Assembly (NCBI RefSeq): GCF_017912555.1
Contig: NZ_JAERSD010000013.1
Span: 59,636 to 123,635, forward strand
Direction: 5' to 3'
DNA length: 64,000 nucleotides
Source: Bacillus sp. REN3
GTDB taxonomy: Bacteria > Bacillota > Bacilli > Bacillales > Cytobacillaceae
Made by a program: the position numbers and the translations under genes. Shown in pieces: positions 27,940-36,533 of the stretch; positions within the stretch are counted from its first letter, which is position 1, and every line of letters starts with the position of its first letter. The notes under the pieces were generated by a model. The model did not search any database, was not told the DNA's origin, and saw only the letters and a list, made by a program, of their open reading frames with translations.

Positions 27940-28386
27940 ATGATTAGTCTTCACAGCGGAGAATTTTTAGAAATTACCATTAGGGATTTGATGATCCCAT
28001 CGGAACGTGTCGCCCATGTGCAGGTCGGGAACAGTCTGGAGCACGCCTTGCTTGTTTTGACGAAGAGTGGTTATACGGCAATACCTGTACTGGACCCACA
28101 TTACCGTTTGCATGGCCTGATCAGTACCCCGATTATCATGGACTCGATTCTTGGCCTTGAGCGGATTGAATTTGAACAGCTTGAAAAAAAACGGGTTGAA
28201 GAAGCGATGAATAAGAAAATTCCTAGAATCACAACCAGCTCAACAATTCAATCATCATTGGATCTGCTAGTGGATCATCCATTCCTATGCATTGAAGATG
28301 AATCAGGAATTTTCGAGGGAATCCTTACAAGAAGGACAGTTTTGCTTCAACTGGCCAAACAAGTAAGAAGGCATAATAAAAAATGA
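27940..28386 (+). CDS. darB: CBS-domain c-di-AMP receptor YkuL (DarB/CbpB)
   Basis: A 148-residue protein made of two CBS motifs (about 18-70 and 85-145). The first includes V-A-H-V-Q-V-G-N-S-L-E-H-A and T-K-S-G-Y-T-A-I-P-V-L. In B. subtilis YkuL/DarB and in Listeria CbpB bind c-di-AMP; the free form stimulates the stringent-response enzyme Rel and, in B. subtilis, pyruvate carboxylase. TTAGGGAG precedes the ATG at about 8 bases. It is a monocistronic gene with a terminator directly after it. Assignment by order, length and sequence is strong; ligand binding here is inferred. Confidence 0.9.
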   Translation: MISLHSGEFLEITIRDLMIPSERVAHVQVGNSLEHALLVLTKSGYTAIPVLDPHYRLHGLISTPIIMDSILGLERIEFEQLEKKRVEEAMNKKIPRITTSSTIQSSLDLLVDHPFLCIEDESGIFEGILTRRTVLLQLAKQVRRHNKK

Positions 28387-28393
28387 AATCAAA

Positions 28394-28423
28394 CAGCTCC
28401 CAAAAATGGGGGCTGAATTTTTT
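28394..28423 (+). terminator. Terminator of darB/ykuL
   Basis: CAGCTCCC and GGGGGCTG pair around AAAAAT, followed by AATTTTTT, 8 bases after the stop codon. Confidence 0.85.
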
Positions 28424-28444
28424 CATACTGCAAGAGGTGAATAT

Positions 28445-29968
28445 ATGGGACACGCGGCAAATCAAAAACAAAGCGGGCATAAACGGGTTACGAAACGTCC
28501 TCTTGTGCTGGCAACTGTTATGCTGGCAACATTCATGGGTGCAATTGAAGCAACGATTGTTTCTACTGCTATGCCGGCGATTGTCGGCGATCTAGGTGGT
28601 TTCTCTTTATATAGCTGGGTGTTTTCAGCTTATTTGTTGATGAATGCCGTAACGGTACTCATCTATGGGAAGTTATCTGATTTGTTTGGCAGAAAGCCCA
28701 TTCTTACTTTTGGTATCATCGTATTCCTGATTGGCTCTATTTTGTGCGGGTTTGCAGAAAATATGGAGATGCTGGTTTTATTCAGGTTTATCCAGGGATT
28801 CGGCGCAGGGGCCGTTATGCCGATCGCTTCGACGATTGTAGGGGATATCTATACAAAAGAAGAAAGGGCAAAGGTACAGGGGTATTTAGCCAGTGTTTGG
28901 GGAATCTCTGCGATTACCGGTCCGGCACTCGGCGGCCTGCTGGTCGAATATGTAAGCTGGAGATATGTTTTCTGGATCAATGTTCCGCTTGGCTTCCTTG
29001 CTGTCGCAGGCCTTTGGCTATTCCTCCACGAACGCGTTGACAAAAAGAAACACAAGATTGATTTTCCAGGAGCGGTCCTGCTGACTCTTTCTATCAGTTC
29101 CTTGATGGTCGTCCTCGTGGAAGGCGGTGTGAACTGGTCCTGGTCTTCCGGGAAAACGATTGGTCTTCTTGCGATAAGCGTCCTAGGGTTCATTTTGTTC
29201 TATTTCCAGGAAAAACGAGCTGCAGAACCAATCATGCCTTTCAATATCTGGAGTGAACGCTCCATATTCATCGCGAATATGACTTCGATGACAACCGGTG
29301 TGATGCTGATTGGGATTTCCAGCTTCCTTCCTGCTTTTGTGCAAGGCGTCATGGAACGCTCACCGATGGTAGCTGGCTTTACCCTGACCGCCATGTCGAT
29401 TGGCTGGCCGATTGCATCTACCATTTCTGGAAGTCTATTATTAAAGATTGGTTACCGCACCACTTCTATTATTGGTGGAGGGGCGCTGATCCTTGGAAGC
29501 ATCCTGTTTGTTACCCTCACCCCTGAAGCAGGACCTGTTTGGGCTGCCCTTGGTTCATTCTTCGTCGGAGTTGGGATGGGGTTGACGAGCACCGCCTTCA
29601 TTGTTTCCATCCAGAGCACTGTTGGCTGGCAACAAAGAGGGGTGGCTACTGCATCCAACATGTTCATGCGAAACCTTGGCAATACAGTGGGTGCAGCACT
29701 TCTGGGAGGAATCCTTAACAGCAGCATCCTCCGCTATATGAAAGCGAAAGGGACCGGCGGCGAAGAATTATCGATCGATGCAGCGAATGTTCTTTTAAAC
29801 GAGTCAGAGAGGATGGACCTGTCTGCAGGAATGAAGACACTCCTTCAGGATGCCTTAACGAATGCGCTCCATTCCGTATATATCGTTGTCTTGATCTTTT
29901 CGCTAATCAGCCTGCTGTTCATACTGTTCCTGCCTAAACGCGAAGGGAAGGCCCAATCATCTTCTTGA
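28445..29968 (+). CDS. MFS drug exporter, DHA2 (14-segment) family
   Basis: A 507-residue polytopic protein. The DHA2 hallmarks are present: motif D1-like G-A-I-E-A-T-I-V-S-T-A-M-P-A-I near the start, motif A G-K-L-S-D-L-F-G-R-K-P in loop 2-3, motif B R-F-I-Q-G-F-G-A-G-A, and motif C G-P-A-L-G-G-L. About 14 membrane segments fit proton-coupled multidrug antiport. AAGAGGTGA precedes ATG 28445. There is no adjacent repressor except ccpC downstream, which is unrelated. The drug range cannot be read from sequence. Confidence 0.9.
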   Translation: MGHAANQKQSGHKRVTKRPLVLATVMLATFMGAIEATIVSTAMPAIVGDLGGFSLYSWVFSAYLLMNAVTVLIYGKLSDLFGRKPILTFGIIVFLIGSILCGFAENMEMLVLFRFIQGFGAGAVMPIASTIVGDIYTKEERAKVQGYLASVWGISAITGPALGGLLVEYVSWRYVFWINVPLGFLAVAGLWLFLHERVDKKKHKIDFPGAVLLTLSISSLMVVLVEGGVNWSWSSGKTIGLLAISVLGFILFYFQEKRAAEPIMPFNIWSERSIFIANMTSMTTGVMLIGISSFLPAFVQGVMERSPMVAGFTLTAMSIGWPIASTISGSLLLKIGYRTTSIIGGGALILGSILFVTLTPEAGPVWAALGSFFVGVGMGLTSTAFIVSIQSTVGWQQRGVATASNMFMRNLGNTVGAALLGGILNSSILRYMKAKGTGGEELSIDAANVLLNESERMDLSAGMKTLLQDALTNALHSVYIVVLIFSLISLLFILFLPKREGKAQSSS

Positions 29969-30037
29969 TTAGCCATAATGAAATATGTTGGCTAATTGGA
30001 TATAATATAACTAAAACTTATCAAGAGGGTTAGAATA

Positions 30038-30931
30038 ATGTCATCCATTTCAGAATTTCATCTTCTATCCGTGCTAGCCCAGGAGATGAACATGCGCAAG
30101 GCCGCTGAAAGGCTGTTCGTCTCCCAGCCAGCGCTCTCCCAAAGGCTCCAGACGATTGAGAAAGATTGGGGGGTGAAGCTTTTCCTCAGGTCGCAAAAAG
30201 GTCTGACGCTAACGCCAGCCGGCGAAGTTGTGATCCAATTCGTAAATGAAACGATCAGGAGGGAGGAAAAGACGAGGGAGTCCATCCAGGCATTGAATTC
30301 AGAAGTGTACGGTACTTTGAAAATTGCCGTGGCATCGATCGTGGGCCAAAACTGGCTTCCAAAGGTGCTTAAAAAATATGTAAACCGATATCCTCAGGCG
30401 AAAATTTCGTTAGTGACCGGGTGGAGCAGCGAGATTTCAAGAGCCTTGTACGAAGATCAGGCGCATATCGGCATCATAAGAGGCACTCCGGATTGGAAGG
30501 GCGTCAAAATCCATTTGTTCAAGGATAGCCTGTACCTCGTCGATACAGAAATCACGAGTCCTGAACAAGTGCTGGAGACGGATCGGCCGTTCATCCAATT
30601 CAAGAGCGATTCCAATTATTATCAGGAAATCCAGGATTGGTGGCTGAGACAATTCCAGACTGCCCCGAGGAGGACTATCATTGTCGATCAAATCGAGACA
30701 TGCAAGCAAATGACATTCAATGGGATTGGTTATGCAATCTTGCCTGCCATCACTTTGAATGGTGCTGAAAAGGATATTTTCAAAATCCCTTTGCTGGATG
30801 AGAATGAGAAACCTTTAAAACGGGATACATGGCTCCTTGGGTATGAATCCGCCTTCCAGTTGAAGCAGGTTCAGGCATTCATCGAGATTGTCAAGGAGCA
30901 TATCGAGGAAACAGGCAAACTGGAAGAATAG
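30038..30931 (+). CDS. ccpC: LysR-type regulator CcpC
   Basis: A 297-residue LysR-family regulator: N-terminal winged helix-turn-helix (about 1-60, with M-R-K-A-A-E-R-L-F-V-S-Q-P-A-L-S-Q-R-L) and a C-terminal periplasmic-binding-like effector domain. In B. subtilis CcpC represses citZ and citB of the tricarboxylic acid branch and responds to citrate. Position before dapH matches the B. subtilis order, although the ykuNOP flavodoxin genes that lie between them there are missing. GAGGG precedes the ATG. Effector identity here is inferred. Confidence 0.88.
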   Translation: MSSISEFHLLSVLAQEMNMRKAAERLFVSQPALSQRLQTIEKDWGVKLFLRSQKGLTLTPAGEVVIQFVNETIRREEKTRESIQALNSEVYGTLKIAVASIVGQNWLPKVLKKYVNRYPQAKISLVTGWSSEISRALYEDQAHIGIIRGTPDWKGVKIHLFKDSLYLVDTEITSPEQVLETDRPFIQFKSDSNYYQEIQDWWLRQFQTAPRRTIIVDQIETCKQMTFNGIGYAILPAITLNGAEKDIFKIPLLDENEKPLKRDTWLLGYESAFQLKQVQAFIEIVKEHIEETGKLEE

Positions 30932-30942
30932 TTTTCCTTGTA

Positions 30943-30975
30943 CTAAAAACTTTAATTTGTTAAAGTAATTTTTAG
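30943..30975 (+). terminator. Probable terminator of ccpC
   Basis: CTAAAAA-CTTTAA pairs with TTAAAG-TAATTTTTAG around TTTG. AU-rich but long, with T-run in the right arm. Confidence 0.6.
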
Positions 30976-31076
30976 CATAGGCCTTCCATGAATCTCTTCG
31001 ATTCCTGACTGGCCGCCTCATGGCTCTGCCGATGGGATGGAGCCTGGCTATAATACATATTATTGGAGGTCATAAA

Positions 31077-31787
31077 ATGAAAATGATGGATGCCAATGAA
31101 ATCATATCTTTTATCCAGAACAGCAAAAAAGCAACACCTGTAAAGGTATACGTAAAAGGGGATCTTGAAGGCGTGGACTTTGGCGAAGGGTCACAATCAT
31201 TCATTAGCGGGAAGGCTGGTGTCGTATTTGGGGAATGGGCTGAAATCAGTCAAGTCCTCGAAGCGAACAAAGACAGGATTGAAGATTACTCAATCGAAAA
31301 TGACCGAAGGAATTCAGCGATCCCGCTGTTGGATTTGAAGAGCGTCAAAGCTCGCATTGAACCGGGTGCAATCATCAGGGATCAGGTCGAAATCGGTGAC
31401 AACGCGGTCATCATGATGGGGGCTTCGATCAATATCGGAGCTGTCATAGGGGAAGGCACAATGATCGACATGAATGTAGTCCTTGGCGGCCGTGCGACAG
31501 TCGGCAAGAATTGCCATATTGGCGCAGGCGCTGTGCTAGCGGGTGTAATTGAACCTCCTTCAGCAAAACCGGTAATGGTTGAGGATGAAGTAGTAATCGG
31601 CGCGAACGCGGTTGTTCTTGAGGGTGTGACAATCGGCAAGGGGTCAGTCGTTGCTGCTGGGGCAATCGTTATCGATGATGTGCCTCCATATACTGTTGTT
31701 GCTGGTACACCGGCACGCGTCATCAAACAAATCGATGAAAAGACAAAGTCGAAGACTGAAATCAAGCAAGAGCTTCGCCAGCTATAA
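31077..31787 (+). CDS. dapH: 2,3,4,5-tetrahydropyridine-2,6-dicarboxylate N-acetyltransferase
   Basis: A 236-residue left-handed beta-helix acetyltransferase. It has an N-terminal alpha domain (about 1-80), hexapeptide repeats through about 90-210 ([28 protein letters not shown]) and a short C-terminal helix. It acetylates tetrahydrodipicolinate with acetyl-CoA in the acetylase branch of lysine and diaminopimelate synthesis. GGAGGT precedes ATG 31077 and the length equals B. subtilis DapH. A TATAAT (31049-31054) just upstream may be the -10 of its promoter. It forms an operon with dapL. Confidence 0.96.
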   Translation: MKMMDANEIISFIQNSKKATPVKVYVKGDLEGVDFGEGSQSFISGKAGVVFGEWAEISQVLEANKDRIEDYSIENDRRNSAIPLLDLKSVKARIEPGAIIRDQVEIGDNAVIMMGASINIGAVIGEGTMIDMNVVLGGRATVGKNCHIGAGAVLAGVIEPPSAKPVMVEDEVVIGANAVVLEGVTIGKGSVVAAGAIVIDDVPPYTVVAGTPARVIKQIDEKTKSKTEIKQELRQL

Positions 31788-31792
31788 CAGAG

Positions 31793-31823
31793 AGAAAGCG
31801 TGGACCTGGAATCCGCGCTTTCT
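31793..31823 (+). repeat. Intercistronic hairpin between dapH and dapL
   Basis: AGAAAGCG pairs with CGCTTTCT, followed by only a weak T-run (TTTATA). It may lower transcription or protect the dapH end of the mRNA. Confidence 0.55.
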
Positions 31824-31842
31824 TTATAGGGGAGAGATGATG

Positions 31843-32976
31843 ATGGGGCATGAAAAAATCATAAGGGCAAGAAGAGACCTGCATAAAATCCCGGAACTTG
31901 GCTTCAGGGAGTACAAAACACAGGCTTACCTGCTTGAATTCCTGGGTCATCTTCCAGGCGGCCGGCTTGATATCCGGACATGGAAAACTGGTATATTCGT
32001 AAAAATAAGCGGGAAAAATCCCCGCAAGACGATTGGGTACCGTGCGGATATCGACGGGCTGCCAATTACAGAAGCAACGGGGCTTGAGTTCAAATCGATC
32101 CATGAGGGGAAAATGCATGCATGTGGACATGATTTTCATATGAGTATTGCCCTCGGAGTAATTGAACACTTTGCCTACCATGAAATAGATGATGACCTGG
32201 TATTCATATTCCAGCCAGCCGAAGAAGGCCCAGGGGGTGCGGAGCCCATGCTGAATACCGATATCATGAAGGAATGGAAGCCAGATATGATCATTGCCCT
32301 GCATATAGGTCCTGAATATCCGGTCGGCACGATTGCCACAAGAGAAGGGTTGCTGTTCGCCAACACGTCCGAATTGTTCGTCGACCTTGAGGGAAAAGGC
32401 GGCCATGCAGCGTACCCCCATCTGACAAATGACATGGTTGTCGCTGCTTGTGCCCTTGTTACGCAGCTGCAGTCCATTGTAGCCAGAAATGTCGACCCGC
32501 TGGATAGCGCGGTAGTGACGATCGGGAAAATCACTGGAGGGACCGTCCAGAATATTATTGCCGAAACTGCTAGGATTGAAGGGACAATCAGGACACTTTC
32601 AGTGGAATCGATGGCCAGGGTTAAGGAAAGAATTGAAGCGCTGGTAAAAGGCATCGAATTCGGCTACCAGTGCAAAACCTCGATTGACTATGGAGCAATG
32701 TATCATCAGGTATACAATTACGGGCCGCTTACAAGGGAATTTATCGATTTTGCCAAAGCATACGGGAAAATCAATCTCATTGAATGCAGGGAGGCAATGA
32801 CTGGTGAGGATTTCGGCTATATGATTAAAGATATCCCCGGGTTCATGTTCTGGCTTGGTGTCGATTCTGGTTACGGCCTGCACCATGCAAAATTGAATCC
32901 GGATGAAAAAGCTATCGGTAAAGCGATCGAATTCCTGAGTGATTATATCACTTTTAAAAGCAGGCAGCCTCTGTGA
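31843..32976 (+). CDS. dapL: N-acetyldiaminopimelate deacetylase
   Basis: A 377-residue M20 family amidohydrolase. Metal and catalytic motifs: [18 protein letters not shown] and the acidic A-E-E-G-P-G-G; the dimerisation domain sits near 175-290. It removes the acetyl group from N-acetyl-LL-diaminopimelate after DapH and PatA have acted. Three ATG codons stand in a row; I choose the third (31843) because GGGGAGAG is then eight bases upstream. It is the second gene of the dapH operon. Confidence 0.93.
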   Translation: MGHEKIIRARRDLHKIPELGFREYKTQAYLLEFLGHLPGGRLDIRTWKTGIFVKISGKNPRKTIGYRADIDGLPITEATGLEFKSIHEGKMHACGHDFHMSIALGVIEHFAYHEIDDDLVFIFQPAEEGPGGAEPMLNTDIMKEWKPDMIIALHIGPEYPVGTIATREGLLFANTSELFVDLEGKGGHAAYPHLTNDMVVAACALVTQLQSIVARNVDPLDSAVVTIGKITGGTVQNIIAETARIEGTIRTLSVESMARVKERIEALVKGIEFGYQCKTSIDYGAMYHQVYNYGPLTREFIDFAKAYGKINLIECREAMTGEDFGYMIKDIPGFMFWLGVDSGYGLHHAKLNPDEKAIGKAIEFLSDYITFKSRQPL

Positions 32977-33140
32977 ACAGCTGAAGTTCCGGTTTTAGGC
33001 TTATCATTTTGTCCTTAAAAGAAAACATGTTAAACTATTATATGGAAAAGTTTTTTTGAAATAGTCTGTAATTAATGGTTTGCTGTTTAAATTCCCCATC
33101 GATAGGGCAAAACATTCAGGTGAAGAAAAGTCGTTTAAGG

Positions 33141-33172
33141 TTATAATGATTATTAAATTAAAATAATTATAA
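33141..33172. promoter_or_regulatory. Two tandem PerR/Fur-type operator boxes upstream of the peroxiredoxin gene
   Basis: TTATAATGATTATTA (33141-33155) and TTAAAATAATTATAA (33158-33172) each match the 15-base PerR box TTATAATNATTATAA at all but one position. They end seven bases before the -35 element of the ykuU-type promoter. PerR rather than Fur is favoured because the arms carry TTATAA instead of TGATAA, and because the target is a peroxide-detoxifying enzyme. Confidence 0.75.
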
Positions 33173-33179
33173 TCTTGGA

Positions 33180-33208
33180 TTGACTATAAACTAATGATCT
33201 GTTATATT
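33180..33208 (+). promoter_or_regulatory. Sigma-A promoter of the peroxiredoxin gene
   Basis: TTGACT (33180-33185), 17 bases, TATATT (33203-33208). A short hairpin AGACGCC/GGCGTCT (33226-33241) lies in the expected 5' leader. Confidence 0.82.
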
Positions 33209-33274
33209 GGGATCATAGGGTTAAGAGACGCCAAGGCGTCTAAAAATAATAAAATGTTTATGGAGGGATTTTAC

Positions 33275-33817
33275 ATGCCAGAACGTATGGTAGGCAAGCA
33301 AGCGCCACGTTTCGAAATGGATGCAGTACTAGCTAACAAGGAATTCGGGAAAGTAAGCCTTGAAGAAATCATGAAAAATGACAAATGGACAGTGCTTTTC
33401 TTCTATCCAATGGACTTCACATTCGTTTGCCCAACAGAAATCACTGCTATGTCTGACCGCTACGAAGAGTTTGAAGATCTTGATACAGAAGTGATCGGGG
33501 TTTCGACTGATACCATCCATACACACCTTGCATGGATCAAGACAGACCGTAAAGATAATGGTCTGGGCGATTTAAAGTATCCATTGGCAGCGGATACCAA
33601 CCATGTTGTTTCCCGTGAGTACGGTGTTTTAATCGAAGAAGAAGGTGTCGCTCTTCGCGGCTTGTTCATCATAAATCCAGAAGGCGAGCTTATGTATTCT
33701 GTTGTGAACCACAACAACATCGGCCGTGACGTTGATGAGACATTGCGTGTCCTTCAGGCGCTCCAGACCGGCGGCCTATGCCCGGCAAACTGGAAGCCAG
33801 GACAAGCTACTTTGTAA
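33275..33817 (+). CDS. ykuU: 2-Cys peroxiredoxin YkuU
   Basis: A 180-residue typical 2-Cys peroxiredoxin. The peroxidatic cysteine C52 is in D-F-T-F-V-C-P-T-E, and the resolving cysteine C169 is in G-G-L-C-P-A-N-W. It reduces hydrogen peroxide and organic peroxides in the cytoplasm using a thioredoxin-like donor. GGAGGG precedes ATG 33275; the upstream in-frame ATG lies in the leader next to the promoter. Control by PerR-like boxes is suggested by the sequence. The next gene, ykuV, encodes a thioredoxin-fold protein but has a separate transcript. Confidence 0.94.
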   Translation: MPERMVGKQAPRFEMDAVLANKEFGKVSLEEIMKNDKWTVLFFYPMDFTFVCPTEITAMSDRYEEFEDLDTEVIGVSTDTIHTHLAWIKTDRKDNGLGDLKYPLAADTNHVVSREYGVLIEEEGVALRGLFIINPEGELMYSVVNHNNIGRDVDETLRVLQALQTGGLCPANWKPGQATL

Positions 33818-33848
33818 TCATTGACTTTGCGCTAAGGAACCTATAAAA

Positions 33849-33874
33849 GGCCTAACAACTGTTAGGTCTTTTTC
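33849..33874 (+). terminator. Terminator of ykuU
   Basis: GGCCTAAC pairs with GTTAGGTC around AACT and is followed by TTTTTC. Confidence 0.85.
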
Positions 33875-34111
33875 TGCCATTATAAGGAACCTATCCGATG
33901 TTTTTTCAGGTGCAAAGCATTACTGGGGACTCCGCCCAAACCATACTTTGCTTGCCGTGTATGTGCGGATTAGACCATACTGTAATGCAGCCCGCACGCG
34001 GACGATTCCCCCGAAGAACTTCCCGATCAACCGGAACAAGAAAAACAACGGATGGGAATTAATAGGAAAGTCTAAGACAGTCAAAAATAAATGAGAATAG
34101 AGGGATGCTAA

Positions 34112-34567
34112 ATGAGACTTCGTGAACCGATGCCTGAATTGACAGGTGCTACTGAATGGCTGAACGGTGAGGTAACAAGAGAGCAGCTAGTTGGGGAAAA
34201 GCCAACTTTGATCCACTTTTGGTCAATCAGCTGCCACCTTTGTAAAGAGGCCATGCCGCAGGTGAATGAATTCAGGGATCAATACAAGGATAAATTAAAT
34301 GTCGTCGCGGTCCATATGCCAAGGTCAGAAGATGATTTGAATGTTGAGGAGATCAAGAAGGTTGCCAATGAATTCAGCATCTCCCAGCCAATTTTCGTTG
34401 ACAGTGAGCATAAATTGACCGATGCCTTTGAAAATCAATATGTACCTGCTTATTATGTTTTTGACAAAGAAGGGAAGCTAAGGCACTTCCAGGCTGGCGG
34501 AAGCGGCATGAAGATGCTTGAAAAGCGGGTTAACCGCGTACTTGACGAGATTGAAAAGGCAGAATAA
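34112..34567 (+). CDS. ykuV: Thiol-disulfide oxidoreductase YkuV
   Basis: A 151-residue TlpA/AhpC-TSA-like thioredoxin-fold protein. The redox pair C41-H-L-C44 follows F-W-S-I-S, and the cis-proline loop is in Y-V-P-A-Y-Y-V-F-D. There is no signal peptide, so it should act in the cytoplasm, as described for B. subtilis YkuV. AGGGATG precedes the ATG. Its neighbour ykuU suggests a shared role in peroxide or thiol homeostasis. Confidence 0.92.
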   Translation: MRLREPMPELTGATEWLNGEVTREQLVGEKPTLIHFWSISCHLCKEAMPQVNEFRDQYKDKLNVVAVHMPRSEDDLNVEEIKKVANEFSISQPIFVDSEHKLTDAFENQYVPAYYVFDKEGKLRHFQAGGSGMKMLEKRVNRVLDEIEKAE

Positions 34568-34575
34568 TACCAAGA

Positions 34576-34606
34576 GGAGCCGGTGAATGATCCGGCTCCT
34601 TTTTTT
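34576..34606 (+). terminator. Terminator of ykuV
   Basis: GGAGCCGG and CCGGCTCC pair around an 8-base loop and are followed by seven T residues. Confidence 0.92.
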
Positions 34607-34739
34607 AGAATTTGATTTCTGATTATTTAGACAAGAATAAAAAGAAAGATAATTATAAAAAATGCTGGAAAAACATTTCGAAAGCCGATATATTTATGTA
34701 TACGTGCTTTTTCTTTTTATTTCCAAAGGAGGGGATTGG

Positions 34740-36488
34740 ATGGAGACATTCAAGAAATTAAAAGCATACTACTGGCCATATAAAAAGTATTTTATCTGGT
34801 CAATAATATTCATGTTTGGCGTGACCGCGACTACAGTCACTTACCCGATGATCCTCCAGCTAACAATTGACAGGGCGGTAATCGGGGGGGAATATCATTT
34901 AATTCCTGTGCTTGTGGGAAGTTTCGTAGGCTTCATGCTTGTAAAAGGCGTTTGCACCTATATCTATCAGTATACAGGTGATTTGTTTGGCATCCATTCA
35001 GTATACAGGCTCCGGAATTCACTCTATGAAAAACTGCAATTTTTATCCTTCAAATACTATGACAACGCAAAAACCGGCGACCTTATGTCTAGGCTGACAG
35101 CTGACGTCGAAGGGTTCCGCTTCTTCTTGAGCTTCGGTTTTTCCGAACTAATCCGTTTTATCCTGTTGATTGGCATCAGCTTTTCAGTGATGTTCTATTA
35201 TTCTATTTCCCTCACATTTGTGACACTCGCCACCTTGCCATTCCTTGCAATTGCCGTCTATAAATTTGACAAGGCGGTTCATCCTGCCTTCAGGGGAATA
35301 AGGAGTTCTTTCGGAAAATTGAATACCAAGGTACAGGAGAACATAAGCGGTATCAACACTGTAAAATCCTTATCAAGGGAAGACTACGAGATTGCCAGGT
35401 TCAATGCAACGAATGGTGATTATAAGGATAAGTATTTATTCACTTCGGAGATATGGGCAAAGTATTTCCCCTTGATGGAGTACCTGGGCAATGTAAGCAT
35501 TGTGCTCCTCCTAGGATATGGAGGTTATCTGGTAATGGCGGGTTCCATCCAGCCTGGGGAACTTGTAGCTTTCTACAGCCTTGTATGGTATATCATGTGG
35601 CCAATCATGAATCTGGGATTCGTCATTAACCTGTTTTCCCAGTCAAAAGCATCAGGGGAGAGGTTGCTAGAGATCCTTGAAGCTGAAGAAGAAGTCGAGG
35701 AAAGGGAAGGGGCACTTGAAATCGAAAAGCTGTATGGGGACGTCACGTTCAAAAATGTGACGCTTCGCTATGGTGAAGAGGAGAACGAGGCATTGTATGA
35801 TATAAGCTTCCGGGCACGCCCAGGCCAGACAATCGGCCTGATTGGATCAACAGGCTCAGGAAAGACAAGCCTCACTCAGTTGATGACAAGATTTTACGAA
35901 CCTGCAGGAGGAAAGGTGCTGATTGATGGCCGGGATATCAAGGAGTATTCTCTCCGCTCTCTTCGGAGCAATATTGGTATTGTCCTTCAGGAGTCTTTTT
36001 TATTTTCGTCGACCATTAAAGCGAACATTTCTTACGGCAAGCCTGATGCGACGATGGAAGAAATCAAGGATGCTGCTAAACGGGCACAGGCGCATGATTT
36101 CATCATGGGCCTGCCGGATGGCTATGACACCATGCTTGGAGAAAGGGGAATGGGCCTCTCAGGAGGGCAGAAGCAGAGAATCGCGATTGCCAGGGCAATT
36201 TGCGTTAATCCTAGCATCCTTATACTTGACGACGCAACAAGTGCGGTTGACATGGAGACAGAATTTGAAATCCAGAAGGCTTTGTTTGAAGTCATGAAGG
36301 GCCGGACGACTTTTATCATAGCCCATCGGATTTCTTCCTTGAAACATGCGAATGAAATCCTCGTGCTTGAAAATGGAAGGATCGCTGAACGTGGAACACA
36401 TGAGAAGCTCCTGAAAAATGGCGGAACATACCAAAAGATCCATGACATACAGTTCAAGGACCGCCACAGCGCGACACATACCGGATGA
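34740..36488 (+). CDS. yknU: ABC exporter half-transporter, YknU type (degenerate-site subunit)
   Basis: A 582-residue half-exporter: six membrane segments (about 1-310) and a nucleotide-binding domain. Walker A is GSTGSGKT, the signature is the canonical LSGGQKQR, and Walker B is LILDDATSAVD, where the catalytic glutamate is replaced by aspartate. Together with the next gene this predicts a heterodimer with one consensus and one degenerate ATP site, like BmrCD or TM287/288. GGAGGGG precedes ATG 34740. Length and gene order fit B. subtilis YknU/YknV. Substrate unknown; multidrug or peptide export is plausible. Confidence 0.87.
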   Translation: METFKKLKAYYWPYKKYFIWSIIFMFGVTATTVTYPMILQLTIDRAVIGGEYHLIPVLVGSFVGFMLVKGVCTYIYQYTGDLFGIHSVYRLRNSLYEKLQFLSFKYYDNAKTGDLMSRLTADVEGFRFFLSFGFSELIRFILLIGISFSVMFYYSISLTFVTLATLPFLAIAVYKFDKAVHPAFRGIRSSFGKLNTKVQENISGINTVKSLSREDYEIARFNATNGDYKDKYLFTSEIWAKYFPLMEYLGNVSIVLLLGYGGYLVMAGSIQPGELVAFYSLVWYIMWPIMNLGFVINLFSQSKASGERLLEILEAEEEVEEREGALEIEKLYGDVTFKNVTLRYGEEENEALYDISFRARPGQTIGLIGSTGSGKTSLTQLMTRFYEPAGGKVLIDGRDIKEYSLRSLRSNIGIVLQESFLFSSTIKANISYGKPDATMEEIKDAAKRAQAHDFIMGLPDGYDTMLGERGMGLSGGQKQRIAIARAICVNPSILILDDATSAVDMETEFEIQKALFEVMKGRTTFIIAHRISSLKHANEILVLENGRIAERGTHEKLLKNGGTYQKIHDIQFKDRHSATHTG

Positions 36489-36533
36489 GCATCGCAAGGT
36501 CAGAGGAAGTTTAAAACACAGGGGGGGAAGAAA

